Source of the DNA: Hippasteria phrygiana
Taxonomy: Eukaryota > Echinodermata > Asteroidea > Valvatida > Goniasteridae
DNA: 64,000 bases
Assembly: GCA_037893225.1 (NCBI GenBank)
Contig: JAZGUH010000550.1
Coordinates: 1 to 64,000 of the forward strand
Direction of reading: 5' to 3'
In this document: one piece after another, positions 38,979 to 51,965 of the stretch
Layout of the letters: each line of letters begins with the position of its first letter
How positions within the stretch are numbered: position 1 is the stretch's first letter
Translations under genes and position numbers: made by a program
Notes under the pieces: model-generated
The model's database searches: none
Seen by the model: only the letters and a program-made list of their open reading frames with translations
Told to the model about the DNA's origin: nothing

Positions 38979-41065
38979 TAGGAAGCCGCCGATGATTGCA
39001 ACATGTAGCGCCAGATCTAAGCTATACATACATGTCAAAATTACTGGATTTGGTTGATATTTCATGCAATTATGAATGAGTAAAGCAAGTCCATACCCCA
39101 GGGAATTTGACATGCATGGAGCAATAAATAGACGGTAATATGTACACAGATGTTGGCCGGAAAGAAAATAAACATTGCGAGGTTTGGATTTTCTCCACAA
39201 GTTTGAACTCTAAGAAGCCGCCGATGATTGCAACATGTAGCGCCAGATCTAAGCTATCCATACATGTCAAAATTACTGAATTTGGTTGATATTTCATGCA
39301 ATTATGAATGAATAAAGCAAGTACATACCCCAGGGAATTTGACATGCATGGAGCAATAAATAGAAGGTAATATGTACACAGATGTTGGCCGGAAAGAAAA
39401 TAAACATTGCGAGGTTTGAATTTTCTCCACAAGTTTTAACTCTAGGAAGCCGCCGATGATTGCAACATGTAGCGCCAGATCTAAGCTATCCATACATGTC
39501 AAAATTACTGGATTTGGTTGATATTTCATGCAATTATGAATGAGTAAAGCAAGACCATACCCCAGGGAATTTGACAGGCATGGAGCAATAAATAGACGGT
39601 AATATGTACACAGATGTTGGCCGGAAAGAAAATAAACATTGCGAGGTTTGAATTTTCTCCACAAGTTTGAACTCTAGGAAGCCGCCGATGATTGCAACAT
39701 GTAGCGCCAGATCTAAGCTATCCATACATGTCAAAATTACTGCATTTGGTTGATATTTCATGCAATTATGAATGAGTAAAGCAAGACCATACCCCAGGGA
39801 ATTTGACAGGCATGGAGCAATAAATAAAAGGTAATATGCACACAGATGTTGGCCGGAAAGAAAATAAACATTGCGAGGTTTGAATTTTCTCCACAAGTTT
39901 TAACTCTAGGAAGCCGCCGATGATTGCAACATGTAGCGCCAGATCTAAGCTATCCATACATGTCAAAATTACTGAATTTGGTTGATATTTCATGCAATTA
40001 TGAATGAGTAAAGCAAGACCATACCCCAGGGAATTTGACAGGCATGGAGCAATAAATAAAAGGTAATATGCACACAGATGTTGGCCGGAAAGAAAATAAA
40101 CATTGCGAGGTTTGAATTTTCTCCACAAGTTTTAACTCTAAGAAGCCGCCGATAATTGCAACATGTAGCGCCAGATCTAAGCTATCCATACATGTCAAAA
40201 TTACTGTATTTGATTGATATTTCATGCAATTATGAATGAGTAAAGCAAGTCATACCCCAGGGAATTTGACAGGCATGGAGCAATAAATAGAAGGTAATAT
40301 GCACACAGATGTTGGCCGGAAAGAAAATAAACATTGCGAGGTTTGAATTTTCTCCACAAGTTTGAAGTCTAAGAAGCCGCCGATGATTGCAACATGTAGC
40401 GCCAGATCTAAGCTATCCATACATGTCAAAATTACTGCATTTGGTTGATATTTCATGCAATTATGAATGAGTAAAGCAAGACCATACCCCAGGGAATTTG
40501 ACAGGCATGGAGCAATAAATAAAAGGTAATATGCACACAGATGTTGGCCGGAAAGAAAATAAACATTGCGAGGTTTGAATTTTCCCCACAAGTTTTAACT
40601 CTAGGAAGCCGCCGATGATTGCAACATGTAGCGCCAGATCTAAGCTATCCATACATGTCAAAATTACTGCATTTGGTTGATATTTCATGCAATTATGAAT
40701 GAGTAAAGCAAGACCATACCCCAGGGAATTTGACATGCATGGAGCAATAAATAGAAGGTAATATGTACACAGATGTTGGCCGGAAAGAAAATAAACATTG
40801 CGAGGTTTGAATTTTCTCCACAAGTGTTAACTCTAAGAAGCCGCCGATGATTGCAACATGTAGCGCCAGATCTAAGCTATCCATACATGTCAAAATTACT
40901 GCATTTGGTTGATATTTCATGCAATTATGAATGAATGAAGCAAGTCCATACCCCAGGGAATTTGACATGCATGGAGCAATAAATAGAAGGTAATATGTAC
41001 ACAGATGTTGGCCGGAAAGAAAATAAACATTGCGAGGTTTGAATTTTCTCCACAAGTTTTAACTC
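38979..41065. repeat. 9-mer HOR (2,087 bp), block B2
   Basis: As B1 but lacking the m7-variant monomer. 40602 is m11 joined directly to the end of m10, with the exchange between 40597 and 40661. Its first m5 carries g209 ('ggtttggatt', 39187), shared with B3 only. Confidence 0.87.
40139..40369. repeat. 231-bp type m12 monomer, copy 2
   Basis: Same missing c and same a16, t69, a74 marks as the copy at 37820. Sits between m9 and m10 in B2. Confidence 0.92.
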
Positions 41066-43384
41066 TAGGAAGCCGCCGATGATTGCAACATGTAGCGCCA
41101 GATCTAAGCTATACATACATGTCAAAATTACTGGATTTGGTTGATATTTCATGCAATTATGAATGAGTAAAGCAAGTCCATACCCCAGGGAATTTGACAT
41201 GCATGGAGCAATAAATAGACGGTAATATGTACACAGATGTTGGCCGGAAAGAAAATAAACATTGCGAGGTTTGGATTTTCTCCACAAGTTTGAACTCTAA
41301 GAAGCCGCCGATGATTGCAACATGTAGCGCCAGATCTAAGCTATCCATACATGTCAAAATTACTGAATTTGGTTGATATTTCATGCAATTATGAATGAAT
41401 AAAGCAAGTACATACCCCAGGGAATTTGACATGCATGGAGCAATAAATAGAAGGTAATATGTACACAGATGTTGGCCGGAAAGAAAATAAACATTGCGAG
41501 GTTTGAATTTTCTCCACAAGTTTTAACTCTAGGAAGCCGCCGATGATTGCAACATGTAGCGCCAGATCTAAGCTATCCATACATGTCAAAATTACTGGAT
41601 TTGGTTGATATTTCATGCAATTATGAATGAGTAAAGCAAGACCATACCCCAGGGAATTTGACAGGCATGGAGCAATAAATAGACGGTAATATGTACACAG
41701 ATGTTGGCCGGAAAGAAAATAAACATTGCGAGGTTTGAATTTTCTCCACAAGTTTGAACTCTAGGAAGCCGCCGATGATTGCAACATGTAGCGCCAGATC
41801 TAAGCTATCCATACATGTCAAAATTACTGCATTTGGTTGATATTTCATGCAATTATGAATGAGTAAAGCAAGACCATACCCCAGGGAATTTGACAGGCAT
41901 GGAGCAATAAATAAAAGGTAATATGCACACAGATGTTGGCCGGAAAGAAAATAAACATTGCGAGGTTTGAATTTTCTCCACAAGTTTTAACTCTAGGAAG
42001 CCGCCGATGATTGCAACATGTAGCGCCAGATCTAAGCTATCCATACATGTCAAAATTACTGAATTTGGTTGATATTTCATGCAATTATGAATGAGTAAAG
42101 CAAGACCATACCCCAGGGAATTTGACAGGCATGGAGCAATAAATAAAAGGTAATATGCACACAGATGTTGGCCGGAAAGAAAATAAACATTGCGAGGTTT
42201 GAATTTTCTCCACAAGTTTTAACTCTAAGAAGCCGCCGATAATTGCAACATGTAGCGCCAGATCTAAGCTATCCATACATGTCAAAATTACTGTATTTGA
42301 TTGATATTTCATGCAATTATGAATGAGTAAAGCAAGTCATACCCCAGGGAATTTGACAGGCATGGAGCAATAAATAGAAGGTAATATGCACACAGATGTT
42401 GGCCGGAAAGAAAATAAACATTGCGAGGTTTGAATTTTCTCCACAAGTTTGAAGTCTAAGAAGCCGCCGATGATTGCAACATGTAGCGCCAGATCTAAGC
42501 TATCCATACATGTCAAAATTACTGCATTTGGTTGATATTTCATGCAATTATGAATGAGTAAAGCAAGACCATACCCCAGGGAATTTGACAGGCATGGAGC
42601 AATAAATAAAAGGTAATATGCACACAGATGTTGGCCGGAAAGAAAATAAACATTGCGAGGTTTGAATTTTCCCCACAAGTTTTAACTCTAGGAAGCCGCC
42701 GATGATTGCAACATGTAGCGCCAGATCTAAGCTATCCATACATGTCACAATTACTGCATTTGGTTGATATTTCATGCAATTATGAATGAGTAAAGCAAGT
42801 CCATACCCCAGGGAATTTGACATGCATGGAGCAATAAATAGAAGGTAATATGTACACAGATGTTGGCCGGAAAGAAAATAAACATTGCGAGGTTTGAATT
42901 TTCTCCACAAGTTTGAACTCTAGGAAGCCGCCGATGATTGCAACATGTAGCGCCAGATCTAAGCTATCCATACATGTCAAAATTACTGCATTTGGTTGAT
43001 ATTTCATGCAATTATGAATGAGTAAAGCAAGACCATACCCCAGGGAATTTGACATGCATGGAGCAATAAATAGAAGGTAATATGTACACAGATGTTGGCC
43101 GGAAAGAAAATAAACATTGCGAGGTTTGAATTTTCTCCACAAGTGTTAACTCTAAGAAGCCGCCGATGATTGCAACATGTAGCGCCAGATCTAAGCTATC
43201 CATACATGTCAAAATTACTGCATTTGGTTGATATTTCATGCAATTATGAATGAATGAAGCAAGTCCATACCCCAGGGAATTTGACATGCATGGAGCAATA
43301 AATAGAAGGTAATATGTACACAGATGTTGGCCGGAAAGAAAATAAACATTGCGAGGTTTGAATTTTCTCCACAAGTTTTAACTC
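41066..43384. repeat. 10-mer HOR (2,319 bp), block B3
   Basis: The full ten-monomer order of B1. Shares g209 (41274) with B2. So B2 and B3 are closest relatives, and the monomer loss in B2 came after they separated. Confidence 0.87.
42226..42456. repeat. 231-bp type m12 monomer, copy 3
   Basis: Same marks. Sits between m9 and m10 in B3. Confidence 0.92.
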
Positions 43385-44312
43385 TAGGAAGCCGCCGATG
43401 ATTGCAACATGTAGCGCCAGATCTAAGCTATACATACATGTCAAAATTACTGGATTTGGTTGATATTTCATGCAATTATGAATGAGTAAAGCAAGTCCAT
43501 ACCCCAGGGAATTTGACATGCATGGAGCAATAAATAGACGGTAATATGTACACAGATGTTGGCCGGAAAGAAAATAAACATTGCGAGGTTTGAATTTTCT
43601 CCACAAGTTTGAACTCTAAGAAGCCGCCGATGATTGCAACATGTAGCGCCAGATCTAAGCTATCCATACATGTCAAAATTACTGAATTTGGTTGATATTT
43701 CATGCAATTATGAATGAATAAAGCAAGTACATACCCCAGGGAATTTGACATGCATGGAGCAATAAATAGAAGGTAATATGTACACAGATGTTGGCCGGAA
43801 AGAAAATAAACATTGCGAGGTTTGAATTTTCTCCACAAGTTTTAACTCTAGGAAGCCGCCGATGATTGCAACATGTAGCGCCAGATCTAAGCTATACATA
43901 CATGTCAAAATTACTGGATTTGGTTGATATTTCATGCAATTATGAATGAGTAAAGCAAGTCCATACCCCAGGGAATTTGACATGCATGGAGCAATAAATA
44001 GACGGTAATATGTACACAGATGTTGGCCGGAAAGAAAATAAACATTGCGAGGTTTGAATTTTCTCCACAAGTTTGAACTCTAAGAAGCCGCCGATGATTG
44101 CAACATGTAGCGCCAGATCTAAGCTATCCATACATGTCAAAATTACTGAATTTGGTTGATATTTCATGCAATTATGAATGAATAAAGCAAGTACATACCC
44201 CAGGGAATTTGACATGCATGGAGCAATAAATAGAAGGTAATATGTACACAGATGTTGGCCGGAAAGAAAATAAACATTGCGAGGTTTGAATTTTCTCCAC
44301 AAGTTTTAACTC
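43385..44312. repeat. Two 464-bp m5-m6 dimers
   Basis: 43385 m5, 43617 m6, 43849 m5, 44081 m6. Single m5-m6-m5 runs elsewhere (12302, 28309, 48718) show the shorter form from which this doublet probably grew. Confidence 0.82.
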
Positions 44313-45471
44313 TAGGAAGCCGCCGATGATTGCAACATGTAGCGCCAGATCTAAGCTATCCATACATGTCAAAATTACTGAATTTGGTTGATATTTCATG
44401 CAATTATGAATGAGTAAAGCAAGACCATACCCCAGGGAATTTGACAGGCATGGAGCAATAAATAGACGGTAATATGTACACAGATGTTGGCCGGAAAGAA
44501 AATAAACATTGCGAGGTTTGAATTTTCTCCACAAGTTTGAACTCTAGGAAGCCGCCGATGATTGCAACATGTAGCGCCAGATCTAAGCTATCCATACATG
44601 TCAAAATTACTGCATTTGGTTGATATTTCATGCAATTATGAATGAGTAAAGCAAGACCATACCCCAGGGAATTTGACAGGCATGGAGCAATAAATAAAAG
44701 GTAATATGCACACAGATGTTGGCCGGAAAGAAAATAAACATTGCGAGGTTTGAATTTTCTCCACAAGTTTTAACTCTAGGAAGCCGCCGATGATTGCAAC
44801 ATGTAGCGCCAGATCTAAGCTATCCATACATGTCAAAATTACTGAATTTGGTTGATATTTCATGCAATTATGAATGAGTAAAGCAAGACCATACCCCAGG
44901 GAATTTGACAGGCATGGAGCAATAAATAAAAGGTAATATGCACACAGATGTTGGCCGGAAAGAAAATAAACATTGCGAGGTTTGAATTTTCTCCACAAGT
45001 TTTAACTCTAAGAAGCCGCCGATAATTGCAACATGTAGCGCCAGATCTAAGCTATCCATACATGTCAAAATTACTGTATTTGATTGATATTTCATGCAAT
45101 TATGAATGAGTAAAGCAAGTCATACCCCAGGGAATTTGACAGGCATGGAGCAATAAATAGAAGGTAATATGCACACAGATGTTGGCCGGAAAGAAAATAA
45201 ACATTGCGAGGTTTGAATTTTCTCCACAAGTTTGAAGTCTAAGAAGCCGCCGATGATTGCAACATGTAGCGCCAGATCTAAGCTATCCATACATGTCAAA
45301 ATTACTGCATTTGGTTGATATTTCATGCAATTATGAATGAGTAAAGCAAGACCATACCCCAGGGAATTTGACATGCATGGAGCAATAAATAGACGGTAAT
45401 ATGTACACAGATGTTGGCCGGAAAGAAAATAAACATTGCGAGGTTTGAATTTTCTCCACAAGTTTGAACTC
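44313..45471. repeat. m8, m1, m9, m12 and chimeric m10/m5 monomers
   Basis: The order follows the B blocks up to m12. Then 45240 starts as m10 (border g230, a112) and continues as m5 (t135, 'agacgg', t165), with the exchange between monomer positions 112 and 135 (45352-45373). Confidence 0.8.
45009..45239. repeat. 231-bp type m12 monomer, copy 4
   Basis: Same marks. Followed by a chimeric m10/m5 monomer (45240), not by a full m10. Confidence 0.92.
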
Positions 45472-46863
45472 TAAGAAGCCGCCGATGATTGCAACATGTA
45501 GCGCCAGATCTAAGCTATCCATACATGTCAAAATTACTGAATTTGGTTGATATTTCATGCAATTATGAATGAATAAAGCAAGTACATACCCCAGGGAATT
45601 TGACATGCATGGAGCAATAAATAGAAGGTAATATGTACACAGATGTTGGCCGGAAAGAAAATAAACATTGCGAGGTTTGAATTTTCTCCACAAGTTTTAA
45701 CTCTAGGAAGCCGCCGATGATTGCAACATGTAGCGCCAGATCTAAGCTATCCATACATGTCAAAATTACTGAATTTGGTTGATATTTCATGCAATTATGA
45801 ATGAGTAAAGCAAGACCATACCCCAGGGAATTTGACAGGCATGGAGCAATAAATAGACGGTAATATGTACACAGATGTTGGCCGGAAAGAAAATAAACAT
45901 TGCGAGGTTTGAATTTTCTCCACAAGTTTGAACTCTAGGAAGCCGCCGATGATTGCAACATGTAGCGCCAGATCTAAGCTATCCATACATGTCAAAATTA
46001 CTGCATTTGGTTGATATTTCATGCAATTATGAATGAGTAAAGCAAGACCATACCCCAGGGAATTTGACATGCATGGAGCAATAAATAAAAGGTAATATGC
46101 ACACAGATGTTGGCCGGAAAGAAAATAAACATTGCGAGGTTTGAATTTTCTCCACAAGTTTGAACTCTAAGAAGCCGCCGATGATTGCAACATGTAGCGC
46201 CAGATCTAAGCTATCCATACATGTCAAAATTACTGAATTTGGTTGATATTTCATGCAATTATGAATGAATAAAGCAAGTACATACCCCAGGGAATTTGAC
46301 ATGCATGGAGCAATAAATAGAAGGTAATATGTACACAGATGTTGGCCGGAAAGAAAATAAACATTGCGAGGTTTGAATTTTCTCCACAAGTTTTAACTCT
46401 AGGAAGCCGCCGATGATTGCAACATGTAGCGCCAGATCTAAGCTATCCATACATGTCAAAATTACTGAATTTGGTTGATATTTCATGCAATTATGAATGA
46501 GTAAAGCAAGACCATACCCCAGGGAATTTGACAGGCATGGAGCAATAAATAGACGGTAATATGTACACAGATGTTGGCCGGAAAGAAAATAAACATTGCG
46601 AGGTTTGAATTTTCTCCACAAGTTTGAACTCTAGGAAGCCGCCGATGATTGCAACATGTAGCGCCAGATCTAAGCTATCCATACATGTCAAAATTACTGC
46701 ATTTGGTTGATATTTCATGCAATTATGAATGAGTAAAGCAAGACCATACCCCAGGGAATTTGACAGGCATGGAGCAATAAATAAAAGGTAATATGCACAC
46801 AGATGTTGGCCGGAAAGAAAATAAACATTGCGAGGTTTGAATTTTCTCCACAAGTTTTAACTC
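45472..46863. repeat. Two 696-bp trimers (m6-m8-m1)
   Basis: Copies 45472-46167 and 46168-46863. The third monomer differs: 45936 has t135 with 'aaaagg' and a g227 end, while 46632 has g135 and a t227 end. Confidence 0.8.
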
Positions 46864-47095
46864 TAGGAAGCCGCCGATGATTGCAACATGTAGCGCCAGA
46901 TCTAAGCTATCCATACATGTCAAAATTACTGAATTTGGTTGATATTTCATGCAATTATGAATGAGTAAAGCAAGACCATACCCCAGGGAATTTGACAGGC
47001 ATGGAGCAATAAATAAAAGGTAATATGCACACAGATGTTGGCCGGAAAGAAAATAAACATTGCGAGGTTTGAATTTTCTCCACAAGTTTTAACTC

Positions 47096-47326
47096 TAAGA
47101 AGCCGCCGATAATTGCAACATGTAGCGCCAGATCTAAGCTATCCATACATGTCAAAATTACTGTATTTGATTGATATTTCATGCAATTATGAATGAGTAA
47201 AGCAAGTCATACCCCAGGGAATTTGACAGGCATGGAGCAATAAATAGAAGGTAATATGCACACAGATGTTGGCCGGAAAGAAAATAAACATTGCGAGGTT
47301 TGAATTTTCTCCACAAGTTTGAAGTC
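47096..47326. repeat. 231-bp type m12 monomer, copy 5
   Basis: Same marks. In the first 927-bp tetramer, followed by a chimeric m10/m8 monomer (47327). Confidence 0.92.
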
Positions 47327-48022
47327 TAAGAAGCCGCCGATGATTGCAACATGTAGCGCCAGATCTAAGCTATCCATACATGTCAAAATTACTGCATTTG
47401 GTTGATATTTCATGCAATTATGAATGAGTAAAGCAAGACCATACCCCAGGGAATTTGACAGGCATGGAGCAATAAATAGACGGTAATATGTACACAGATG
47501 TTGGCCGGAAAGAAAATAAACATTGCGAGGTTTGAATTTTCTCCACAAGTTTGAACTCTAGGAAGCCGCCGATGATTGCAACATGTAGCGCCAGATCTAA
47601 GCTATCCATACATGTCAAAATTACTGCATTTGGTTGATATTTCATGCAATTATGAATGAGTAAAGCAAGACCATACCCCAGGGAATTTGACAGGCATGGA
47701 GCAATAAATAAAAGGTAATATGCACACAGATGTTGGCCGGAAAGAAAATAAACATTGCGAGGTTTGAATTTTCTCCACAAGTTTTAACTCTAGGAAGCCG
47801 CCGATGATTGCAACATGTAGCGCCAGATCTAAGCTATCCATACATGTCAAAATTACTGAATTTGGTTGATATTTCATGCAATTATGAATGAGTAAAGCAA
47901 GACCATACCCCAGGGAATTTGACAGGCATGGAGCAATAAATAAAAGGTAATATGCACACAGATGTTGGCCGGAAAGAAAATAAACATTGCGAGGTTTGAA
48001 TTTTCTCCACAAGTTTTAACTC

Positions 48023-48253
48023 TAAGAAGCCGCCGATAATTGCAACATGTAGCGCCAGATCTAAGCTATCCATACATGTCAAAATTACTGTATTTGATTG
48101 ATATTTCATGCAATTATGAATGAGTAAAGCAAGTCATACCCCAGGGAATTTGACAGGCATGGAGCAATAAATAGAAGGTAATATGCACACAGATGTTGGC
48201 CGGAAAGAAAATAAACATTGCGAGGTTTGAATTTTCTCCACAAGTTTGAAGTC
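48023..48253. repeat. 231-bp type m12 monomer, copy 6
   Basis: Same marks. In the second tetramer, followed by m10 with c216 as in B1-B3. Last copy in the window. Confidence 0.92.
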
Positions 48254-48485
48254 TAAGAAGCCGCCGATGATTGCAACATGTAGCGCCAGATCTAAGCTAT
48301 CCATACATGTCAAAATTACTGCATTTGGTTGATATTTCATGCAATTATGAATGAGTAAAGCAAGACCATACCCCAGGGAATTTGACAGGCATGGAGCAAT
48401 AAATAAAAGGTAATATGCACACAGATGTTGGCCGGAAAGAAAATAAACATTGCGAGGTTTGAATTTTCCCCACAAGTTTTAACTC

Positions 48486-51400
48486 TAGGAAGCCGCCGAT
48501 GATTGCAACATGTAGCGCCAGATCTAAGCTATCCATACATGTCAAAATTACTGCATTTGGTTGATATTTCATGCAATTATGAATGAATGAAGCAAGTCCA
48601 TACCCCAGGGAATTTGACATGCATGGAGCAATAAATAGAAGGTAATATGTACACAGATGTTGGCCGGAAAGAAAATAAACATTGCGAGGTTTGAATTTTC
48701 TCCACAAGTTTTAACTCTAGGAAGCCGCCGATGATTGCAACATGTAGCGCCAGATCTAAGCTATACATACATGTCAAAATTACTGGATTTGGTTGATATT
48801 TCATGCAATTATGAATGAGTAAAGCAAGTCCATACCCCAGGGAATTTGACATGCATGGAGCAATAAATAGACGGTAATATGTACACAGATGTTGGCCGGA
48901 AAGAAAATAAACATTGCGAGGTTTGAATTTTCTCCACAAGTTTGAACTCTAAGAAGCCGCCGATGATTGCAACATGTAGCGCCAGATCTAAGCTATCCAT
49001 ACATGTCAAAATTACTGAATTTGGTTGATATTTCATGCAATTATGAATGAATAAAGCAAGTACATACCCCAGGGAATTTGACATGCATGGAGCAATAAAT
49101 AGAAGGTAATATGTACACAGATGTTGGCCGGAAAGAAAATAAACATTGCGAGGTTTGAATTTTCTCCACAAGTTTTAACTCTAGGAAGCCGCCGATGATT
49201 GCAACATGTAGCGCCAGATCTAAGCTATACATACATGTCAAAATTACTGGATTTGGTTGATATTTCATGCAATTATGAATGAGTAAAGCAAGTCCATACC
49301 CCAGGGAATTTGACATGCATGGAGCAATAAATAGACGGTAATATGTACACAGATGTTGGCCGGAAAGAAAATAAACATTGCGAGGTTTGAATTTTCTCCA
49401 CAAGTTTGAACTCTAAGAAGCCGCCGATGATTGCAACATGTAGCGCCAGATCTAAGCTATCCATACATGTCAAAATTACTGCATTTGGTTGATATTTCAT
49501 GCAATTATGAATGAGTAAAGCAAGACCATACCCCAGGGAATTTGACAGGCATGGAGCAATAAATAGAAGGTAATATGCACACAGATGTTGGCCGGAAAGA
49601 AAATAAACATTGCGAGGTTTGAATTTTCTCCACAAGTTTTAACTCTAGGAAGCCGCCGATGATTGCAACATGTAGCGCCAGATCTAAGCTATCCATACAT
49701 GTCACAATTACTGCATTTGGTTGATATTTCATGCAATTATGAATGAGTAAAGCAAGTCCATACCCCAGGGAATTTGACATGCATGGAGCAATAAATAGAC
49801 GGTAATATGTACACAGATGTTGGCCGGAAAGAAAATAAACATTGCGAGGTTTGAATTTTCTCCACAAGTTTGAACTCTAAGAAGCCGCCGATGATTGCAA
49901 CATGTAGCGCCAGATCTAAGCTATCCATACATGTCAAAATTACTGCATTTGGTTGATATTTCATGCAATTATGAATGAGTAAAGCAAGACCATACCCCAG
50001 GGAATTTGACAGGCATGGAGCAATAAATAAAAGGTAATATGCACACAGATGTTGGCCGGAAAGAAAATAAACATTGCGAGGTTTGAATTTTCTCCACAAG
50101 TTTTAACTCTAGGAAGCCGCCGATGATTGCAACATGTAGCGCCAGATCTAAGCTATCCATACATGTCAAAATTACTGAATTTGGTTGATATTTCATGCAA
50201 TTATGAATGAGTAAAGCAAGTCCATACCCCAGGGAATTTGACATGCATGGAGCAATAAATAGACAGTAACATGTACACAGATGTTGGCCGGAAAGAAAAT
50301 AAACATTGCGAGGTTTGAATTTTCTCCACAAGTTTGAACTCTAAGAAGCCGCCGATGATTGCAACATGTAGCGCCAGATCTAAGCTATCCATACATGTCA
50401 AAATTACTGCATTTGGTTGATATTTCACGCAATTATGAATGAGTAAAGCAAGACCATACACCAGGGAATTTGACAGGCATGGAGCAATAAATAAAAGGTA
50501 ATATGTACACAGATGTTGGCCGGAAAGAAAATAAACATTGCGAGGTTTGAATTTTCTCCACAAGTTTGAACTCTAAGAAGCCGCCGATGATTGCAACATG
50601 TAGCGCCAGATCTAAGCTATCCATACATGTCAAAATTACTGCATTTGGTTGATATTTCATGCAATTATGAATGAGTAAAGCAAGACCATACCCCAGGGAA
50701 TTTGACAGGCATGGAGCAATAAATAAAAGGTAATATGCACACAGATGTTGGCCGGAAAGAAAATAAACATTGCGAGGTTTGAATTTTCTCCACAAGTTTT
50801 AACTCTAGGAAGCCGCCGATGATTGCAACATGTAGCGCCAGATCTAAGCTATCCATACATGTCAAAATTACTGAATTTGGTTGATATTTCATGCAATTAT
50901 GAATGAGTAAAGCAAGTCCATACCCCAGGGAATTTGACATGCATGGAGCAATAAATAGACAGTAACATGTACACAGATGTTGGCCGGAAAGAAAATAAAC
51001 ATTGCGAGGTTTGAATTTTCTCCACAAGTTTGAACTCTAAGAAGCCGCCGATGATTGCAACATGTAACGCCAGATCTAAGCTATCCATACATGTCAAAAT
51101 TACTGCATTTGGTTGATATTTCACGCAATTATGAATGAGTAAAGCAAGACCATACACCAGGGAATTTGACAGGCATGGAGCAATAAATAAAAGGTAATAT
51201 GTACACAGATGTTGGCCAGAAAGAAAATAAACATTGCGAGGTCTGAATTTTCTCCACAAGTGTTAACTCTAAGAAGCCGCCGATGATTGCAACATGTAGC
51301 GCCAGATCTAAGCTATCCATACATGTCAAAATTACTGCATTTGGTTGATATTTCATGCAATTATGAATGAATGAAGCAAGTCCATACCGCAGGGAATTTG

Positions 51401-51965
51401 ACATGCATGGAGCAATAAATAGAAGGTAATATGTACACAGATGTTGGCCGGAAAGAAAATAAACATTGCGAGGTTTGAATTTTCTCCACAAGTTTTAACT
51501 CTAGGAAGCCGCCGATGATTGCAACATGTAGCGCCAGATCTAAGCTATACATACATGTCAAAATTACTGGATTTGGTTGATATTTCATGCAATTATGAAT
51601 GAGTAAAGCAAGTCCATACCCCAGGGAATTTGACATGCATGGAGCAATAAATAGACGGTAATATGTACACAGATGTTGGCCGGAAAGAAAATAAACATTG
51701 CGAGGTTTGAATTTTCTCCACAAGTTTGAACTCTAAGAAGCCGCCGATGATTGCAACATGTAGCGCCAGATCTAAGCTATCCATACATGTCAAAATTACT
51801 GAATTTGGTTGATATTTCATGCAATTATGAATGAGTAAAGCAAGTCCATACCCCAGGGAATTTGACATGCATGGAGCAATAAATAGACAGTAACATGTAC
51901 ACAGATGTTGGCCGGAAAGAAAATAAACATTGCGAGGTTTGAATTTTCTCCACAAGTTTGAACTC
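48486..51965. repeat. Shortened relative of the U2 interior
   Basis: 48486 is m4. From 48718: m5, m6, m5, m13, m7, m1, m2, m3, m1, m2, m3-prime, m4 (g120), m5, m2. From 49182 it follows 30165 onward at offset 19,017, but lacks the six monomers of 28773-30164. The 17-mer is thus present here as an 11-mer. The m1 at 50574 has c120, not t120. A private a lies at 51067 ('gtaacgcc'). Confidence 0.85.

Larger units (their letters stand above)
46632..48485. repeat. Two 927-bp tetramers (m1-m9-m12-m10)
   Basis: Copies 46632-47558 and 47559-48485, overlapping the trimer pair by one monomer. The m10 slot of copy 1 (47327) is a chimera with an m8-like right half, while copy 2 (48254) has the full m10 with c216. 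Confidence 0.82.

Noticed and set aside
51067..51067. Private base change 'gtagcgcc' to 'gtaacgcc'
   Set aside because: A single substitution in one monomer with no further pattern. Ordinary mutation or read error.
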